From Gibbula magus (taxonomy: Eukaryota; Mollusca; Gastropoda; Trochida; Trochidae), in contig OW388304.1 in assembly GCA_936450465.1 (NCBI GenBank), forward strand, positions 13,796,708-13,860,707: DNA of 64,000 nt, written 5' to 3'. The notes under the pieces were generated by a model. The model was not told the DNA's origin, made no database searches, and saw only the letters and a program-made list of their open reading frames with translations. Below are positions 1 through 11,309 of the stretch, one piece after another (within the stretch, counting starts at the first letter, position 1; the number at the start of each line of letters is the position of its first letter). Made by a program: the position numbers and the translations under genes.

Positions 1-1
1 G

Positions 2-202
2 AAGAAAATAAAGATCAAGACTGATCTACCTGTGGATTTGAAGAAATACCGAGGCAAACTTGAAGCGTATGCCTACGACATCAGGAAAACCAAGGGATTT
101 CACACAAGAGTCATCGAAAGAGGTATCGAAATAACACTCCAGTACCGAAAAGACATTACGTCTACTTGGCAGAATATTGGACTTAATCAAGAAATCATCT
201 GA
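2..202 (+). CDS. LINE ORF1 protein, C-terminal fragment
   Basis: An open frame enters from the left edge and ends at TGA 200-202, giving 66 residues. It starts KKIKIKTDLPVDLKKY and has a basic, amphipathic pattern ending near TSTWQNIGL. The spacing resembles the C-terminal RNA-binding domain of L1-type ORF1 proteins, nucleic-acid chaperones that coat the LINE RNA. Its place just upstream of an ORF2 on the same strand supports this. The resemblance is weak at sequence level, so the domain name is inference; the open frame is direct. Confidence 0.6.
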   Translation, partial: KKIKIKTDLPVDLKKYRGKLEAYAYDIRKTKGFHTRVIERGIEITLQYRKDITSTWQNIGLNQEII

Positions 203-873
203 CGTTGTTAATTGTTTACAGGAAAATTGTGTAATGCAATCATGTGAAGGATATTTTCATCTAGTGTAATGTTTATTTACATCGCGGAGGACTCGCTATA
301 TATACTAACACTGTGATGAGCTTTAAGGCTCAGTAAGGAGCTGACCAATCCGGGTCAAGGACGTTTATGTTTACGGTTTTTAGTTTTTCACGTGTTATGC
401 TTTCATTCTTGGATTTCTAGGACAGAAATGTGAGTACACAAAGTAAAACATGAATTACAACACTGGACAGTGACTTTCCTTTTAGATCTTATCTTGTGAT
501 ACAAGTGTAAACAGGATCTGGGCCAACATAATCGATAATGATATATTGATTGTTACTTATGTATCTGAAAGGTATTTATGTTTTTATATATATATGAAAG
601 TAATACTAACTTGTTAAGTTACCTTTCAGTGGTAAACAATATACTTTAGGAGCTTATCATGTGCATAAGGTTTCAAAATGGGTTTCACAAATGCGGAAGT
701 CGCAAAGATAACCCTAAATACGTTATGTTTATTTGTTAATATTATTGATAAAAAGTCCCAACAAACAAATTGTTCTGGAAATACTTGTGTGAGGTGTGTA
801 TTTTTCATTTTGTGTTGTAAATTATCTATGTTTCTACCAATAGACCTACTCACTTGTCACATCATAACAATAT
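203..873 (+). other. LINE inter-ORF linker
   Basis: This 671-bp stretch between ORF1 and ORF2 has no long open frame in the LINE's sense; small frames on both strands look like chance. L1-type inter-ORF gaps are usually short or overlapping, so the length is notable. It could carry an internal initiation signal for ORF2 or be an insertion into the element. Confidence 0.5.
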
Positions 874-3800
874 ATGACAATGGATAAGCAGGGTAAATTC
901 AAAATTCTATCACTTAATTGTAGGGGATTAGGTTCAACGTTTAAAAGAAAACAAGTATTTAGATTTCTACGAAAGAAAAAAGCCCAAATATTTTGCCTTC
1001 AGGATGTCCATTTTACTTCACAGGAGGAACAACTTATAAAGCAGCAATGGGGTTATAAAGAATGTTATATTAGTCCTTTTAAAAGTAATGCAAGAGGCAC
1101 TGCAATTTTCTTTAACAACAATTTTGATTTTGAAGTAAGTAAAGTGATTAAAGATACAGAAAATGGTAATTATATTGCTTTAAAAGTTAAAATATATGAC
1201 AATATATATACACTTATGAATATTTATGGGCCTAATAAGGATGAACCAGAGTTTTATAGTAACATAATTGAAGAAATGGAAGAAATGGACTGTGATAATA
1301 TTATAATTTGTGGCGATTTGAATCTAGTTTTGAATAACAAACAAGATACTTATAACTATAAATATGTAAATAATCCCAAAGCACGGCAGGTAATAATTGA
1401 CAACATGGAAGTTTTAGATTTGAAGGATGCTTGGAGAGAACTACATCCGCATGAAAGAAGATTTACATGGAGAAAGCCCACCCCCCTTAAACAAGCACGA
1501 TTAGACTACTTCCTTGTATCTAATAATATCATGAATTCTATATGTGATGCTGATATTATACCAAGCATTAACTCTGACCATTCAATTATCTCACTTACTA
1601 TATCACATACGGAATTACAAAGGGGAAAGGGCTTTTGGAAGTTCAACAATTCATTGTTATATGATAAAGAGTATGTTGAAAATGTAAAAGAAACAATAAA
1701 TACTACCCTGAATAGATATAAAAAATCAAATCAACTTATAGATGAATACACAATAAACCCTCAAATGTTATGGGAAATGTTGTTACTAGAAATCAGAGGA
1801 ATGACTATCTACTATTCATCTACTAAGAAAAAGAAACAAATAGAGAAAAAAGATAAACTACTTGACCAGCTTGAACATTTAGAAATAAACCTAGATTCAG
1901 AAGAAGATAGCGAAAAGAAAATATTGATGTTAAAAGATATTGACAATATTAAATCAGAAATAGATGAGATTCATAAAGTGGAAACACAAGGGGCATTTGT
2001 AAGATCAAGAGCTAAATGGGCAGAACATGGTGAAAAACCAAGTAAATATTTTTTAAAACTAGAGCACAGAAATTTCTTGAATAAGGCAATGACAGGATTA
2101 GAGGGTAAAAATGGAGATAAAATTACAGGCCAAAACAATATCTTGGAAGAAACCTGCACTTACTATAAAAAACTTTACACAGGGGAAAATTGTGCGGATA
2201 TTGATTTAGATTATCTTTTAGGAAATATTGAAGTACCTAAACTTAATTGTGAAGAATCTTCTCAATTAGAAGGGGAATTAAACTACGATGAAACTTTAAT
2301 GGCCCTTAAGAAAATGAAAAATGACAAAACTCCAGGACCGGATGGTTTTACTGCAGAATTTCTCAAATTTTTTTGGAAGGATCTACACAAATATCTCATA
2401 AAATCTTTGAACTTTGGTTTCCATGAAGGTTTATTGTCCGTTACACAGAGACAAGGATTAATAACTTGCCTTCCAAAAGCAAACAAAGATAAATCTCTTC
2501 TGAAAAACTGGAGGCCAATTTCTCTTCTGAATACATCATACAAATTAGCATCTGCTGTGATTGCAAACAGAATAAAACAAGTCCTCCCTATAATTATTCA
2601 TGAAGATCAAAAGGGGTTTGTCCCAGGAAGGTACATAGGTGAAGTGACAAGGCTAATTTATGACTTAATGGACTATACTGAAACTTTCCAAATTCCTGGA
2701 TTGCTACTATTAATAGACTTCGAAAAAGCTTTTGATTCTGTAGACAGGGACTTCATGATTAAAGTTTTGAAATTTTTTAATTTTGGACCAAATATCCAAT
2801 CTTGGACTAAACTATTTTTTAATAGAATAGAATCAAGTGTCCTGGTTAATGGTTTTGCTAGCTCCTTCTTCCCTATTACTAGAGGCTGTCGTCAGGGAGA
2901 TCCTGTGTCACCATTAATATTTATTCTATGTGCAGAAATATTAGCAATCCAAATAAGAAATGAAAAAAATATAAAGGGAATAAAGATGGGCAGTATTGAA
3001 CATATTCTATCACAATTTGCAGATGATACAACACTAACTTTGGATGGAAGTGAGAAATGCTTGTACAGTGTTATTAATGTATTAAATAATTTTGCCAGAT
3101 TCTCTGGACTCAAAGTAAATACAGAGAAGACAAGATTGCTATGGATTGGATCTAAAAAGAGATCTAGATACAAACTATGTAAAGATATACACTTTGACTG
3201 GTCACAATCAGAGTTTAAAATGCTAGGAATTAATTTTGATGTAGACTTGGATAATATTGTTGATATGAATTTTAACGACAAATTGAATAAAATTAATAAT
3301 GAAATGAAAATTTGGTCAATGAGAACACTAACTCCAATGGGTCGAAACGTTGTATTGAAATCATTGCTTCTACCTAAACTTAATCATCTCTTTGCTGCAC
3401 TGCCAAATCCACCTGATAAAATAATAGATGATTTTCAAAAAAAATGTTTCGAATTTATATGGCAAGGCAAAAGAGATAAAGTGAAAAGAGATGTAATGAC
3501 TTTTCCACCCAAATATGGAGGCATAAATGTTCCCAATATTCGATGTGTTATGGCTGCACAGAAATTAGCTTGGATGAAAAGGATAGAGAATAATTTGAAA
3601 TGGTACGATCACTCATCACATTTTATTATGAATGTCGAAAGAATATTTACTGCAGACTCTATCTACATTAACAGACATATCATCCCTTTTATTAGAAATA
3701 CATTTTGGAAAGATGTCTTACATGCATGGTCATGTTTCCTCAAAACTTGTTATTTGGATCAGAAAAAGATAACAGATCTAATGACACAATCTGTTTGGTA

Positions 3801-4683
3801 CAATTATAATGTAACTGTTGGTAACAAATATATTGCCAACCAAAAATGTCAAAATAGAGGTATTTCATATGTAAATGATTTTTTGAAAGGAAATGGGGAA
3901 ATATACACCTGTGAAGAATTTTGTGAAATTTATGATATAGACATTAATTTTCTAACTTACCTTTCTATGCGGAATGCAATCAGAATGTTCATAAAATCAA
4001 ATTTTGATGGAACTATAATAAAGATAAATGGACCAATCTTGCCTTTTAATAGAAATATATTACACAGTAAAGAAAAAACAAGCAAATATTTTTATCTGAC
4101 TTTATTGAATACAAAAAATATAGAAACAGCAAGTTCACAGAGATGGACAAATATTTTTCAAGAAAATTATACCAGAGAAAAAATAAATTATAATTTAATG
4201 GCATATAGATGTAAAGCTCATGTGAATTTGAAATGGCTTCAATTTAAAATAATGCATAATATTCTGGCAACAAGACATTATCTGTACAAGATTGGATACT
4301 GTGAATCTCCACTTTGTTATTTTTGTGAAGTTGAAAATGAAAATATTGTACATTTACTATGTGAATGTGATTATGTAATTGAACTTTGGAATTATTTAGC
4401 GGAATGGCTTGGTACAGTTGCAGATGGAGAAATTGTCTTTACAAATGAAAACATTATTTTTGGTTTTAAAGGCATACATAACAATCCGTTAAACGCTGTT
4501 GCTTTGGTAACTAAACAATACATCTACAATTCAAGTAAAACTAAAAAACGCCTATATTTCAAAGCACTTCAAAAAGAAATCATCAGATATTACCAAACAA
4601 CAAGGACGATTGCATTCTCCAACTGCAACTATGCCAAATTTTACACATTCTGGTCAAGTTTCCATACTCTACTTGATAAGTGA
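874..4683 (+). CDS. LINE ORF2: endonuclease / reverse transcriptase
   Basis: This intact 1,269-aa protein nicks target DNA and reverse-transcribes the LINE RNA at the nick. Residues ~8-235 form an APE-type endonuclease: LSLNCRGLG, CLQDVHF, GDLNLVLN, RLDYF and SDHSIISL are visible. The reverse transcriptase covers ~480-800: TPGPDGFTAEF, NWRPISLLN, DQKGFVPGRYIGE, LLLIDFEKAFDS (catalytic Asp ~615), GCRQGDPVSPL and FADDTTL (Asp ~717-718). Near the C-terminus C1143, C1148, C1151, H1160 and C1163/C1165 form the Cys/His cluster usual in L1/Tx1 ORF2. I see no frameshift or internal stop, so it may be active. The start is the first ATG of the frame, 10-11 residues before the first endonuclease motif. 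Confidence 0.96.
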   Translation: MTMDKQGKFKILSLNCRGLGSTFKRKQVFRFLRKKKAQIFCLQDVHFTSQEEQLIKQQWGYKECYISPFKSNARGTAIFFNNNFDFEVSKVIKDTENGNYIALKVKIYDNIYTLMNIYGPNKDEPEFYSNIIEEMEEMDCDNIIICGDLNLVLNNKQDTYNYKYVNNPKARQVIIDNMEVLDLKDAWRELHPHERRFTWRKPTPLKQARLDYFLVSNNIMNSICDADIIPSINSDHSIISLTISHTELQRGKGFWKFNNSLLYDKEYVENVKETINTTLNRYKKSNQLIDEYTINPQMLWEMLLLEIRGMTIYYSSTKKKKQIEKKDKLLDQLEHLEINLDSEEDSEKKILMLKDIDNIKSEIDEIHKVETQGAFVRSRAKWAEHGEKPSKYFLKLEHRNFLNKAMTGLEGKNGDKITGQNNILEETCTYYKKLYTGENCADIDLDYLLGNIEVPKLNCEESSQLEGELNYDETLMALKKMKNDKTPGPDGFTAEFLKFFWKDLHKYLIKSLNFGFHEGLLSVTQRQGLITCLPKANKDKSLLKNWRPISLLNTSYKLASAVIANRIKQVLPIIIHEDQKGFVPGRYIGEVTRLIYDLMDYTETFQIPGLLLLIDFEKAFDSVDRDFMIKVLKFFNFGPNIQSWTKLFFNRIESSVLVNGFASSFFPITRGCRQGDPVSPLIFILCAEILAIQIRNEKNIKGIKMGSIEHILSQFADDTTLTLDGSEKCLYSVINVLNNFARFSGLKVNTEKTRLLWIGSKKRSRYKLCKDIHFDWSQSEFKMLGINFDVDLDNIVDMNFNDKLNKINNEMKIWSMRTLTPMGRNVVLKSLLLPKLNHLFAALPNPPDKIIDDFQKKCFEFIWQGKRDKVKRDVMTFPPKYGGINVPNIRCVMAAQKLAWMKRIENNLKWYDHSSHFIMNVERIFTADSIYINRHIIPFIRNTFWKDVLHAWSCFLKTCYLDQKKITDLMTQSVWYNYNVTVGNKYIANQKCQNRGISYVNDFLKGNGEIYTCEEFCEIYDIDINFLTYLSMRNAIRMFIKSNFDGTIIKINGPILPFNRNILHSKEKTSKYFYLTLLNTKNIETASSQRWTNIFQENYTREKINYNLMAYRCKAHVNLKWLQFKIMHNILATRHYLYKIGYCESPLCYFCEVENENIVHLLCECDYVIELWNYLAEWLGTVADGEIVFTNENIIFGFKGIHNNPLNAVALVTKQYIYNSSKTKKRLYFKALQKEIIRYYQTTRTIAFSNCNYAKFYTFWSSFHTLLDK

Positions 4684-4802
4684 TTTAATTCATGAATTGG
4701 AACATGTAAATGATATACACTTATACAGTATACAATACCTACATGTAAACACAATGTAATGTTGGGAAATAAAAATGGAAAAAAAAAAAAAAAAAAAAAA
4801 AA
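4684..4802 (+). terminator. LINE 3' UTR, AATAAA and poly(A) tail
   Basis: The 3' UTR is only about 95 bp. AATAAA lies at 4768-4773, six bases before an uninterrupted run of 24 A. This marks the exact 3' insertion boundary. Confidence 0.9.
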
Positions 4803-6830
4803 CATCCGTCAAAGGTCAAGGTCATAGCGAGGTCACAACTTAAGCATGCTTTTCCGAAAATGTCTTATTTCAACTATTAACACTTTGAATCATTACATGA
4901 TTGTTATACACAATGAAAATTGATCACTGATTGTGTGATCTTGAATTTTAAAGGTCAAGGTCACGAGATAGGGTCATGGTCACCAGTTCTGAAATCACTA
5001 AATAACTTCTTTCCAAGGAGGTATCAACACGTCATATACATAACTTCTTACTTATGTCCCTGGGGAATTATTTTGACATGTTCATATTCAAGGTCAAAGG
5101 TAAAGGTCACAAGTTCTGAAATCTCTAAAAAAAATCCTTGTAAACACGATAACTTGAAAAATATTTGTGCTATCAGGCTCTTATGTGGTGTATATCAACT
5201 ATGGAGAAGGACCAAGATTTGAAAAGGTTTTCGCTAACATCCGTCAAGAGTCAAGGTGACTCATAGTGAGGTCACAACTTAAGCATGCTTTTGCGAAAAT
5301 GTCTCATTTCAACTATTAACACTTTGAATCATTACGTGATTGTGATACACAATGAAAAGTGATCACTGATTGTGTGACCTTGAATTTTAAAGGTCAAGGT
5401 CACGAGATATGGTCATGCTGACCAGTTCTGAAATCACTAACTTTTTTCCATGAAGATATTAACACCTCATATAGATAGCTTAATTTCTTTCTTATACACC
5501 TGGTGAATGATTTTGACATGTTCACATTTAAGGTCAAAGGTCAAGGTCATGAGTTCTGAAATCACTACAACAATCCTTGTAAACATGATAACTTCAAACT
5601 TTTTTTGTGCTATTAGACTCTTATTTGGTATATATGAACTATGGAGAAAGACCAAGATTTTAAAAAGTTTTCGCTAAAATCTGTCAAAGATCAAGGTCAC
5701 AGTGAGGTCAAAACTTAAGCATGCTTATGTGAACATGCCGTATTTTAACTATGAACACTTTGAGTCATTGCATGTTTGTTATACGCTATGAAAAGTGTTC
5801 ATTGATGGTGTGACCTTCAAGGTCAAAGGTCAAGGTCATGAGATACTGGTTAAGGCCACGTTAATCCTTTGATCAAATTTTGAAAGAAGAAATAGGTTTT
5901 AAGAACAAACTTGTGAAAAGTGACCCCAGTGATGATTAGTAATAACTCGAATAATGAAAAAAAATTTGTTAAAAAGAATTCCCATTTTATTGATGCTGCT
6001 AGAAGGCGGAACAGGGAAAGGCGAGACCCTAAGTTTCGGAGCTGCTCTGCTTTTGCGGTGTCCCGCAAACGCTAATCTAGTTATTCACAGAAATAAAGAT
6101 ACAATTTTACCTTTCTGAGAGGCATGTGAAACCAAACGGCACACAAACTTATCAACATATTTTCATCAGTTATGGTTCGAGGTTAGCGTTTATTTGAAAG
6201 GTCAAACAACATAACCATATTTGGGTTGACATGTGCTTATTTGTCAACTGGTCGAGATTATGATTCTTGGAAAAGTGAGATGAACGACCGTTTGCAATGC
6301 CACAAACATGTTGTGCCGTTAAGTATTTACAATTTTATAGGTGGAAATGAAGACAAACTTCACATAGCTATAGAATTATAACCAAAGATCGCATTCTAAT
6401 TATTTTTATATCATTGTGAAGCTAGACATTTTGTCTTCAATTCCGTATATAAATGGAATTTTTCGTTTCGTATTTATGATGTTCGGAGGCTCGAATTAAA
6501 GACAATCTTTCGAAAGTAATAGAATAAAAACGAAAAATCATAGAAAATTCATTCAAAGTTTCGGGTGTGAATTAGCCATTTGTGTATGGGTGTCCCCACT
6601 TGAATTTGTATTGAACGGCCGTATATAGTCCGTATTCGCCATGTAGATGCGGTATATTTCGTTAAAACGGTACCGGAATCGCCGCCTGGAAATTCCGCCA
6701 GCAGAGCTAATTGGTGCCTAAGACAAAACTACTGCTGCAAGCTGCGAGCCTGTAAATTCCGCCACAGGGGATAAAATTGGTAAAATGTTAATACGCAACG
6801 TAAGGGTTAACATCATGTCAACAAAATTTG
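4803..6830 (+). repeat. Interspersed repeat R1, copy 1 (AGGTCA-rich tandem module plus unique tail)
   Basis: About 2.4 units of a ~435-bp tandem repeat (unit starts near 4803, 5237, 5675) are followed by a ~980-bp tail. Units carry many AAGGTCA/TGACCTT motifs and the conserved phrase AACTTAAGCATGCTT. The same order of modules recurs at 15416-18895 (copy 2) and in degraded form at 59450-60000 (copy 3), so this is a dispersed element rather than a local array. The tail includes GTGTCCCGCAAACGCT near 6060 and ends near CGCAACGTAAGGGTTAA. Small frames inside are not convincing genes. Confidence 0.8.
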
Positions 6831-6919
6831 AATGCTCTGATATTATAAATTTGCTGAATACAGCGTTATCAGTAAATATGAAATTGTTACAGTGGACTTG
6901 CGTTTCTCTTGCTGTTCAG

Positions 6920-7392
6920 TAGGGATGTCATGATACAGGTACCTCACGATACGATACGTATCACGATACTGAGGTCACAATTCGATACATATCACGATAC
7001 AGTAAATGCAACATTCTTGCGGAGAGATACCATTTCAAGATCTCAATAGAACATTTCTAATATGAGATTCATAATCAAGTTGGCTTGTATTTGTTGTTCA
7101 CTATCTTGTAACAAGATAGTGAACAACAAATACAAGCCAACTTGATTATGAATCTCATATTTTAATAGTTTTCCAACTTGAACATCAACAAAAAGTCAGA
7201 AGTTCTATCAATTTCAAGAACTGAGTTTCTGAAATAAATAATGATGGGAAGTTTTATTTTTTTATTGGATCAATAAACACTAAAAAATTTATCGATATAC
7301 ACTAAAATTTGGATCCCGATTTATTTTACTGTATCGTGTATCGTATCGTGAACTGAACCACGGCGATGCATCGGTGTATCGTGACGTTCGTA
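6920..7392 (+). mobile_element. hAT-type MITE 1, with internal 51-bp perfect palindrome
   Basis: The 473-bp element is flanked by a perfect 8-bp target duplication CTGTTCAG (6912-6919 and 7393-7400). Left end TAGGGATGTCATGATAC and the complement of the right end TACGAACGTCACGATAC match at 13 of 17 positions. Subterminal CACGATACGATA repeats face inward on both sides. The centre holds a perfect inverted repeat with 51-bp arms (7059-7109 and 7111-7161) around one base. There is no transposase. An 8-bp duplication with TAGGG ends is typical of hAT elements. Confidence 0.88.
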
Positions 7393-7400
7393 CTGTTCAG

Positions 7401-8440
7401 TATATATTTTCAGCAAAACCATCGTTGTCCCAATAGTAAATTTACTCAAATAATATTTCCGTTTAATAGTAACAACAATTAGCATACATTTCAATGTTGT
7501 TTTTAGTATTTTAAGCAGACTGGTTCTATACAAATTTTCATAACAATTTTACCTCCAAAACATGGGGTCAGTTATCAGTAATGTCTGAAAATGTTACTGG
7601 CCAGTTTGGTTAACATAAAATGAAAACTACTGGCCAAATAAAATTTCCACGGCCTTTGGCATGATCCCTGCAGCAGAGGGTAGACTGCAGTGATGCATCC
7701 AGGCCGCACGAAAAAAAAATGTTATTAATGGGGGAACTGTCATACAATCTAATCGTTATTAAAAAAAAACCAAATTAAAATGCAGTGTTGTTCCTAGAGG
7801 GGGTTTTGGAGACATTTGCCCACCTTTTTGGCTAGGTGTCCCTTAAAATTTAGAGAAGTTTTACCATTGTAAAGGGTCACACTTGTTAAGAAATGGCCAG
7901 ATGACCCCCTCACAAGATCACCTAGGAACAACACTGAAATGTGTAGTATTCTATCTAAAAAAACTAACTAAATCTATCATAGAAAATAAATCAAATCTAT
8001 AATAAAATCATATCGTTACCAGTCATGTGACATCGAAAACACGAGATCTCACACTATTTCTTTGGATTCCATTCACCGCGCATGTGCTGTAAGCCATTTC
8101 CTTCTCAAAGTTGCTTTGTAACATAGCGACAGTATGGTAACAATCTAGACACGTTCATTGACAAGGGTAATTCTCTTAATATGTTGAGAACAAGAGAACG
8201 TCGGATATATTTAGAGTTTTCTGTAAGAAAACCACTACGATAACAGAGACTAGCACAGTTAACGAAGGGAATCGCGATGACTAGGCAGTAGACAGACAAT
8301 GCTGATGATACGGGTAGCGCTCATAATGATGAAACTGTTAGCGCAGTAAATGAAACCGAAAGTACGGTGAAAAGACGTAAAATTACAGGCAAATTTAATG
8401 ACAAATGGAAGAAGGGGTAAGAAGTAAATTAGGTCTGTAT
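7401..8440. other. Non-coding stretch, no feature recognised
   Basis: I see no gene here. The sequence is AT-rich with poly(A)-like runs near 7706 and 7760, and small open frames on the minus strand (for example 8105-8299) with no recognisable motif. Confidence 0.5.
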
Positions 8441-8444
8441 CATG

Positions 8445-8738
8445 TATTCAGTTCGGCTTTGGATCAAGAGGTCCGCGGTTTGAATCCCGTGAGGTGAATA
8501 GCAACTTTGTCTGCAGTAGAGAACTGTTCTACACGCAGTAAGGTTTTGGTGCAATGCTACACTGAATTTTAATGTAGTACCACCCATGTTTGCTAGTTCA
8601 AGCCGATGCTCGTAGGTTTCACCACAATGCATAGCCACATGGCGTTGCGGGCTTTCTCCCTGCCATAATACTAGCAGCCATGATATAAGTGATATTCTCT
8701 TGAAAGCGGGGTTAAAACCCAATTCACCTCACCTCCAC
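8445..8738 (+). mobile_element. tRNA-derived SINE family S, 5'-truncated copy
   Basis: This matches the full SINE at 39588-39892 from CGGCTTTGGATCAAGAGGTC onward, including the B-box-like GGTTTGAATCC, the body phrase GTAGTACCACCCATG and the tail ending CACCTCACCT. The first ~40 bp, with the A box, is missing or diverged. Confidence 0.8.
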
Positions 8739-9106
8739 ACCAGACTTCATAATGTTCATTGTGTCATATATAACTACCCGTTACAGTATTATTTATTTAT
8801 ACCTTGTCGGCTCACACAAGATGGAACCCTTAAAGAAGGTAAACATTGTTTTAGAGAAATTCAATAGAATGAAAATAAAACAAAGGATATTTACATTGGT
8901 CCCTTGCTGTAACACTAGGTTTGGTAGCAGAATACCGACATCCTTGTTATTGGGAATCAGCGGTAGAGCGAGAAAGTTAGTTTAATAACAATGGATTAAC
9001 TGCAGCTATTAAACATTACCAACCTCTCTCAATCATTCTGTAATATTAATACATTGATACAAATATTTATATTTCATTTTGGAAATAGATATTGGTTTAT
9101 GGTTAA

Positions 9107-9376
9107 GACTATTTTCTATTTCTTAGGCGAATATCAAATCGAATGAGGAAGCCTCCTCCATTATGATAATGATGTTTTTCTATGTTTATCTTCACCAAAA
9201 TTTTTATTAATAGTGTTTACAACTAGTTCAACTTTGATTAATACTTCCTTTCAAATATTTTGACTTAAGTTACTAGTTTGTTAGATGAAACACACTTCAT
9301 CATCATAATGGAGGATGTTTCCTCAGTCAACTTCTGAAATTACTGCACAACTGAGAAATAGAAAATAGGCTTCCTC
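9107..9376. repeat. Imperfect foldback element
   Basis: The left side has CTATTTTCTATTTCTTAG and GAGGAAGCCTCCTCCATTAT; their inverted counterparts appear on the right as GGAGGATGTTTCCTC and GAGAAATAGAAAATAG. The loop is over 100 bp. It looks like an old foldback or MITE; no target duplication was identified. Confidence 0.5.
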
Positions 9377-9676
9377 AGAAAAATTCTACAACAACGCTAT
9401 CAGGCATGAAATCTTCTTTATGATGGTTTTGGACATGTGCATAAACAAACCAGGCCCTGAAATGAATAACAAATGGTTACGAAAGCTCCTCACACCATTT
9501 TAATCATATAATGCAGCGATTCAATCTATGTGAGGAGTATCTGTGTTGAAACTTTATGTAAACGAACACGTTTTTCATTTACATTTGAATCAAAATATTG
9601 GGAGCCATGGATGACCATACGTTTCAACTGAGCCTGTAATACATTGAAGGGCAGGCCAACGAGGGATCTCTATGTG

Positions 9677-9894
9677 CAGGGTTCGAAATTAGCACTAGTC
9701 CGGTAGCCCAGGCTAGTGAAAAAGAAGCTGGGCTAGTAGAATGTAAAAACTGGAAGTCCGAAGGACTAGTTAAAATTTGAGGTGAAATGATCATGGAGAT
9801 GTATTTGGCTAGCGAGAATAAGTCTGGACTAGTACTTTTAGAAATGCACTAGTCCTAATGGCTATCGCATTGAAAAGGTTAATTTCGACCCCTG
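9677..9894 (+). mobile_element. CAGGG-ended non-autonomous transposon, copy E1 (5-bp TSD)
   Basis: The 218-bp element runs from CAGGGTTCGAAATTAGC to TTAATTTCGACCCCTG and is flanked by ATGTG at 9672-9676 and 9895-9899. Subterminal ACTAGTCC/GGACTAGT motifs repeat inside. Related elements are E2 (19025-19355) and E3 (36016-37339), each also with a 5-bp duplication. There is no coding capacity. Confidence 0.82.
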
Positions 9895-10498
9895 ATGTGA
9901 AATAAAGCTTAAAGACAATGTCACTCATTATCGAATTATCGTGCCCTGTGACCCGCCTGAAAAAAGGGAAAGGACATGAGATTAATATGATCAATCACAT
10001 TTTACTCAAAGTGGATCATGATGGATAAAGTATTTATAAAGTGGAAATCAATTCTAAATCCTAGATACAATATTATAATAATAAATGGACATTATGTCTT
10101 TTCCATCAAGTGATCAGCCTTGATTGCAGATCGTGAATATTTGATGAAGGGTGAGTGATTATATGTAACACCACAGCAAGTGCACAGCAATAAGAGTTAT
10201 GACTGGAGATTAACGGCAACATTATGGCTATTGAGGGGAATACGAGGCTGGGTGGAAAATTAAAAAAATTTTTTTTTAAAACATGCTGTCTATCCAGGAA
10301 ACATTATTGTGGTCCTTAATTCCACCATCTTTAGTGAACACTTTATTTGAGCTGTTCCTGGGAGGCGTGGGGAGGGGTAGTGGGGTTCATGGGGGGTGGG
10401 AGCCTGTGTGTATGTGGGTTGGAAGGTGGGGGGAGAGTTTAGTGTTTCGGACAAAATATTTAATTCCTCAAGGTCAATTTCTCCAAGTGTGGATCCTC

Positions 10499-10562
10499 GC
10501 CGCTAATGGCTGCAATACTGCCGAAGCGGCGTTAAACAATAACTCACTCACTCACTCACTAG
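10499..10562 (+). repeat. SINE-tail fragment with CACT microsatellite
   Basis: The sequence contains GCCGCTAATGGCTGCAATAC, then GCGGCGTTAAACAATAAC and a short (CTCA)n run. Similar tails are at 47642-47702 and, diverged, at 59940-59995. Confidence 0.65.
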
Positions 10563-11309
10563 TGTGGATCCTGCTGGGAGTGACCGTAGAATTAGTTATT
10601 TTGGCTGAGACTGAAGTTATTTACAATACAGGTGAACGGATGTAGTTTGGGTGTTAGAGATTAAACCTTTTGATGAGGATAGATTATTCAAGTCAGATAT
10701 TGAATGAGTTGGTGTGAGGATGAGGGTAGAGCAGGAGGTTGCAGTCCCAGTGGGAGTGTGTAGACTGGATCTAATGGACAACATCACCTGTAGTCATTCT
10801 CTAATACCGTGACACATGGACTGACAGTGGGTTGCATGATTAGTTATTGATGAGACAGCACTGACTGATAGAATCTGAGTGATATTTGAAATGTGTCTGC
10901 TAGACTGGAACATTGTTTCGGGTCAGACAACACTACTGAATATTGCTAATGAAGGTCTGTGTTTTGTCATCTGCATAAACAACATGAATTCTGTTTGAGG
11001 GACGTTCTGTACAATTGTTCTTAAAGAGTTTTGTTCAGTATCGAGGGGCACTTATCCAAAAATTGAAGTGATGAAAGATTTCTCTTATGAAGTTGACTGA
11101 CCAACTCTGAAGTTGATTTTCTATGGAATTTCCTGGGAAAGATAAACCTGTGGATGCAGAAAATACATTGCGAGCGTCAAGTCCATCTCAAATACCAGTA
11201 TTAAATGAGCTGTGATGAGATTTGGAAAGTTTGTTCATAGTCAATGACAAGCTGTTTTACATAGTTCAGCATTTTCTTTCTCTTGGATTCTTGAAATTTC
11301 TCATCCGAC

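Larger units (their letters stand above)
1..4802 (+). mobile_element. L1/Tx1-like non-LTR retrotransposon, 5' end beyond window
   Basis: The element comprises the end of ORF1 (to 202), a 671-bp linker, a complete ORF2 (874-4683), a short 3' UTR, AATAAA at 4768-4773 and a 24-base poly(A) tail at 4779-4802. The poly(A) runs straight into a tandem repeat unit also present near 5237, so the LINE inserted inside that repeat and the 3' end is certain. The 5' end and target duplication are outside the window. Clade is from ORF2 motifs (APE endonuclease, L1/Tx1-type reverse transcriptase, C-terminal Cys/His cluster). An uninterrupted ORF2 and pure poly(A) suggest a young insertion. Confidence 0.93.

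Noticed and set aside
2892..3281. 129-codon minus-strand frame
   Set aside because: Antisense shadow of the LINE reverse transcriptase.
10283..10645. 120-codon plus-strand frame
   Set aside because: It runs through a G-rich patch and a SINE tail with CACT repeats; the translation is low-complexity and SINE-derived.
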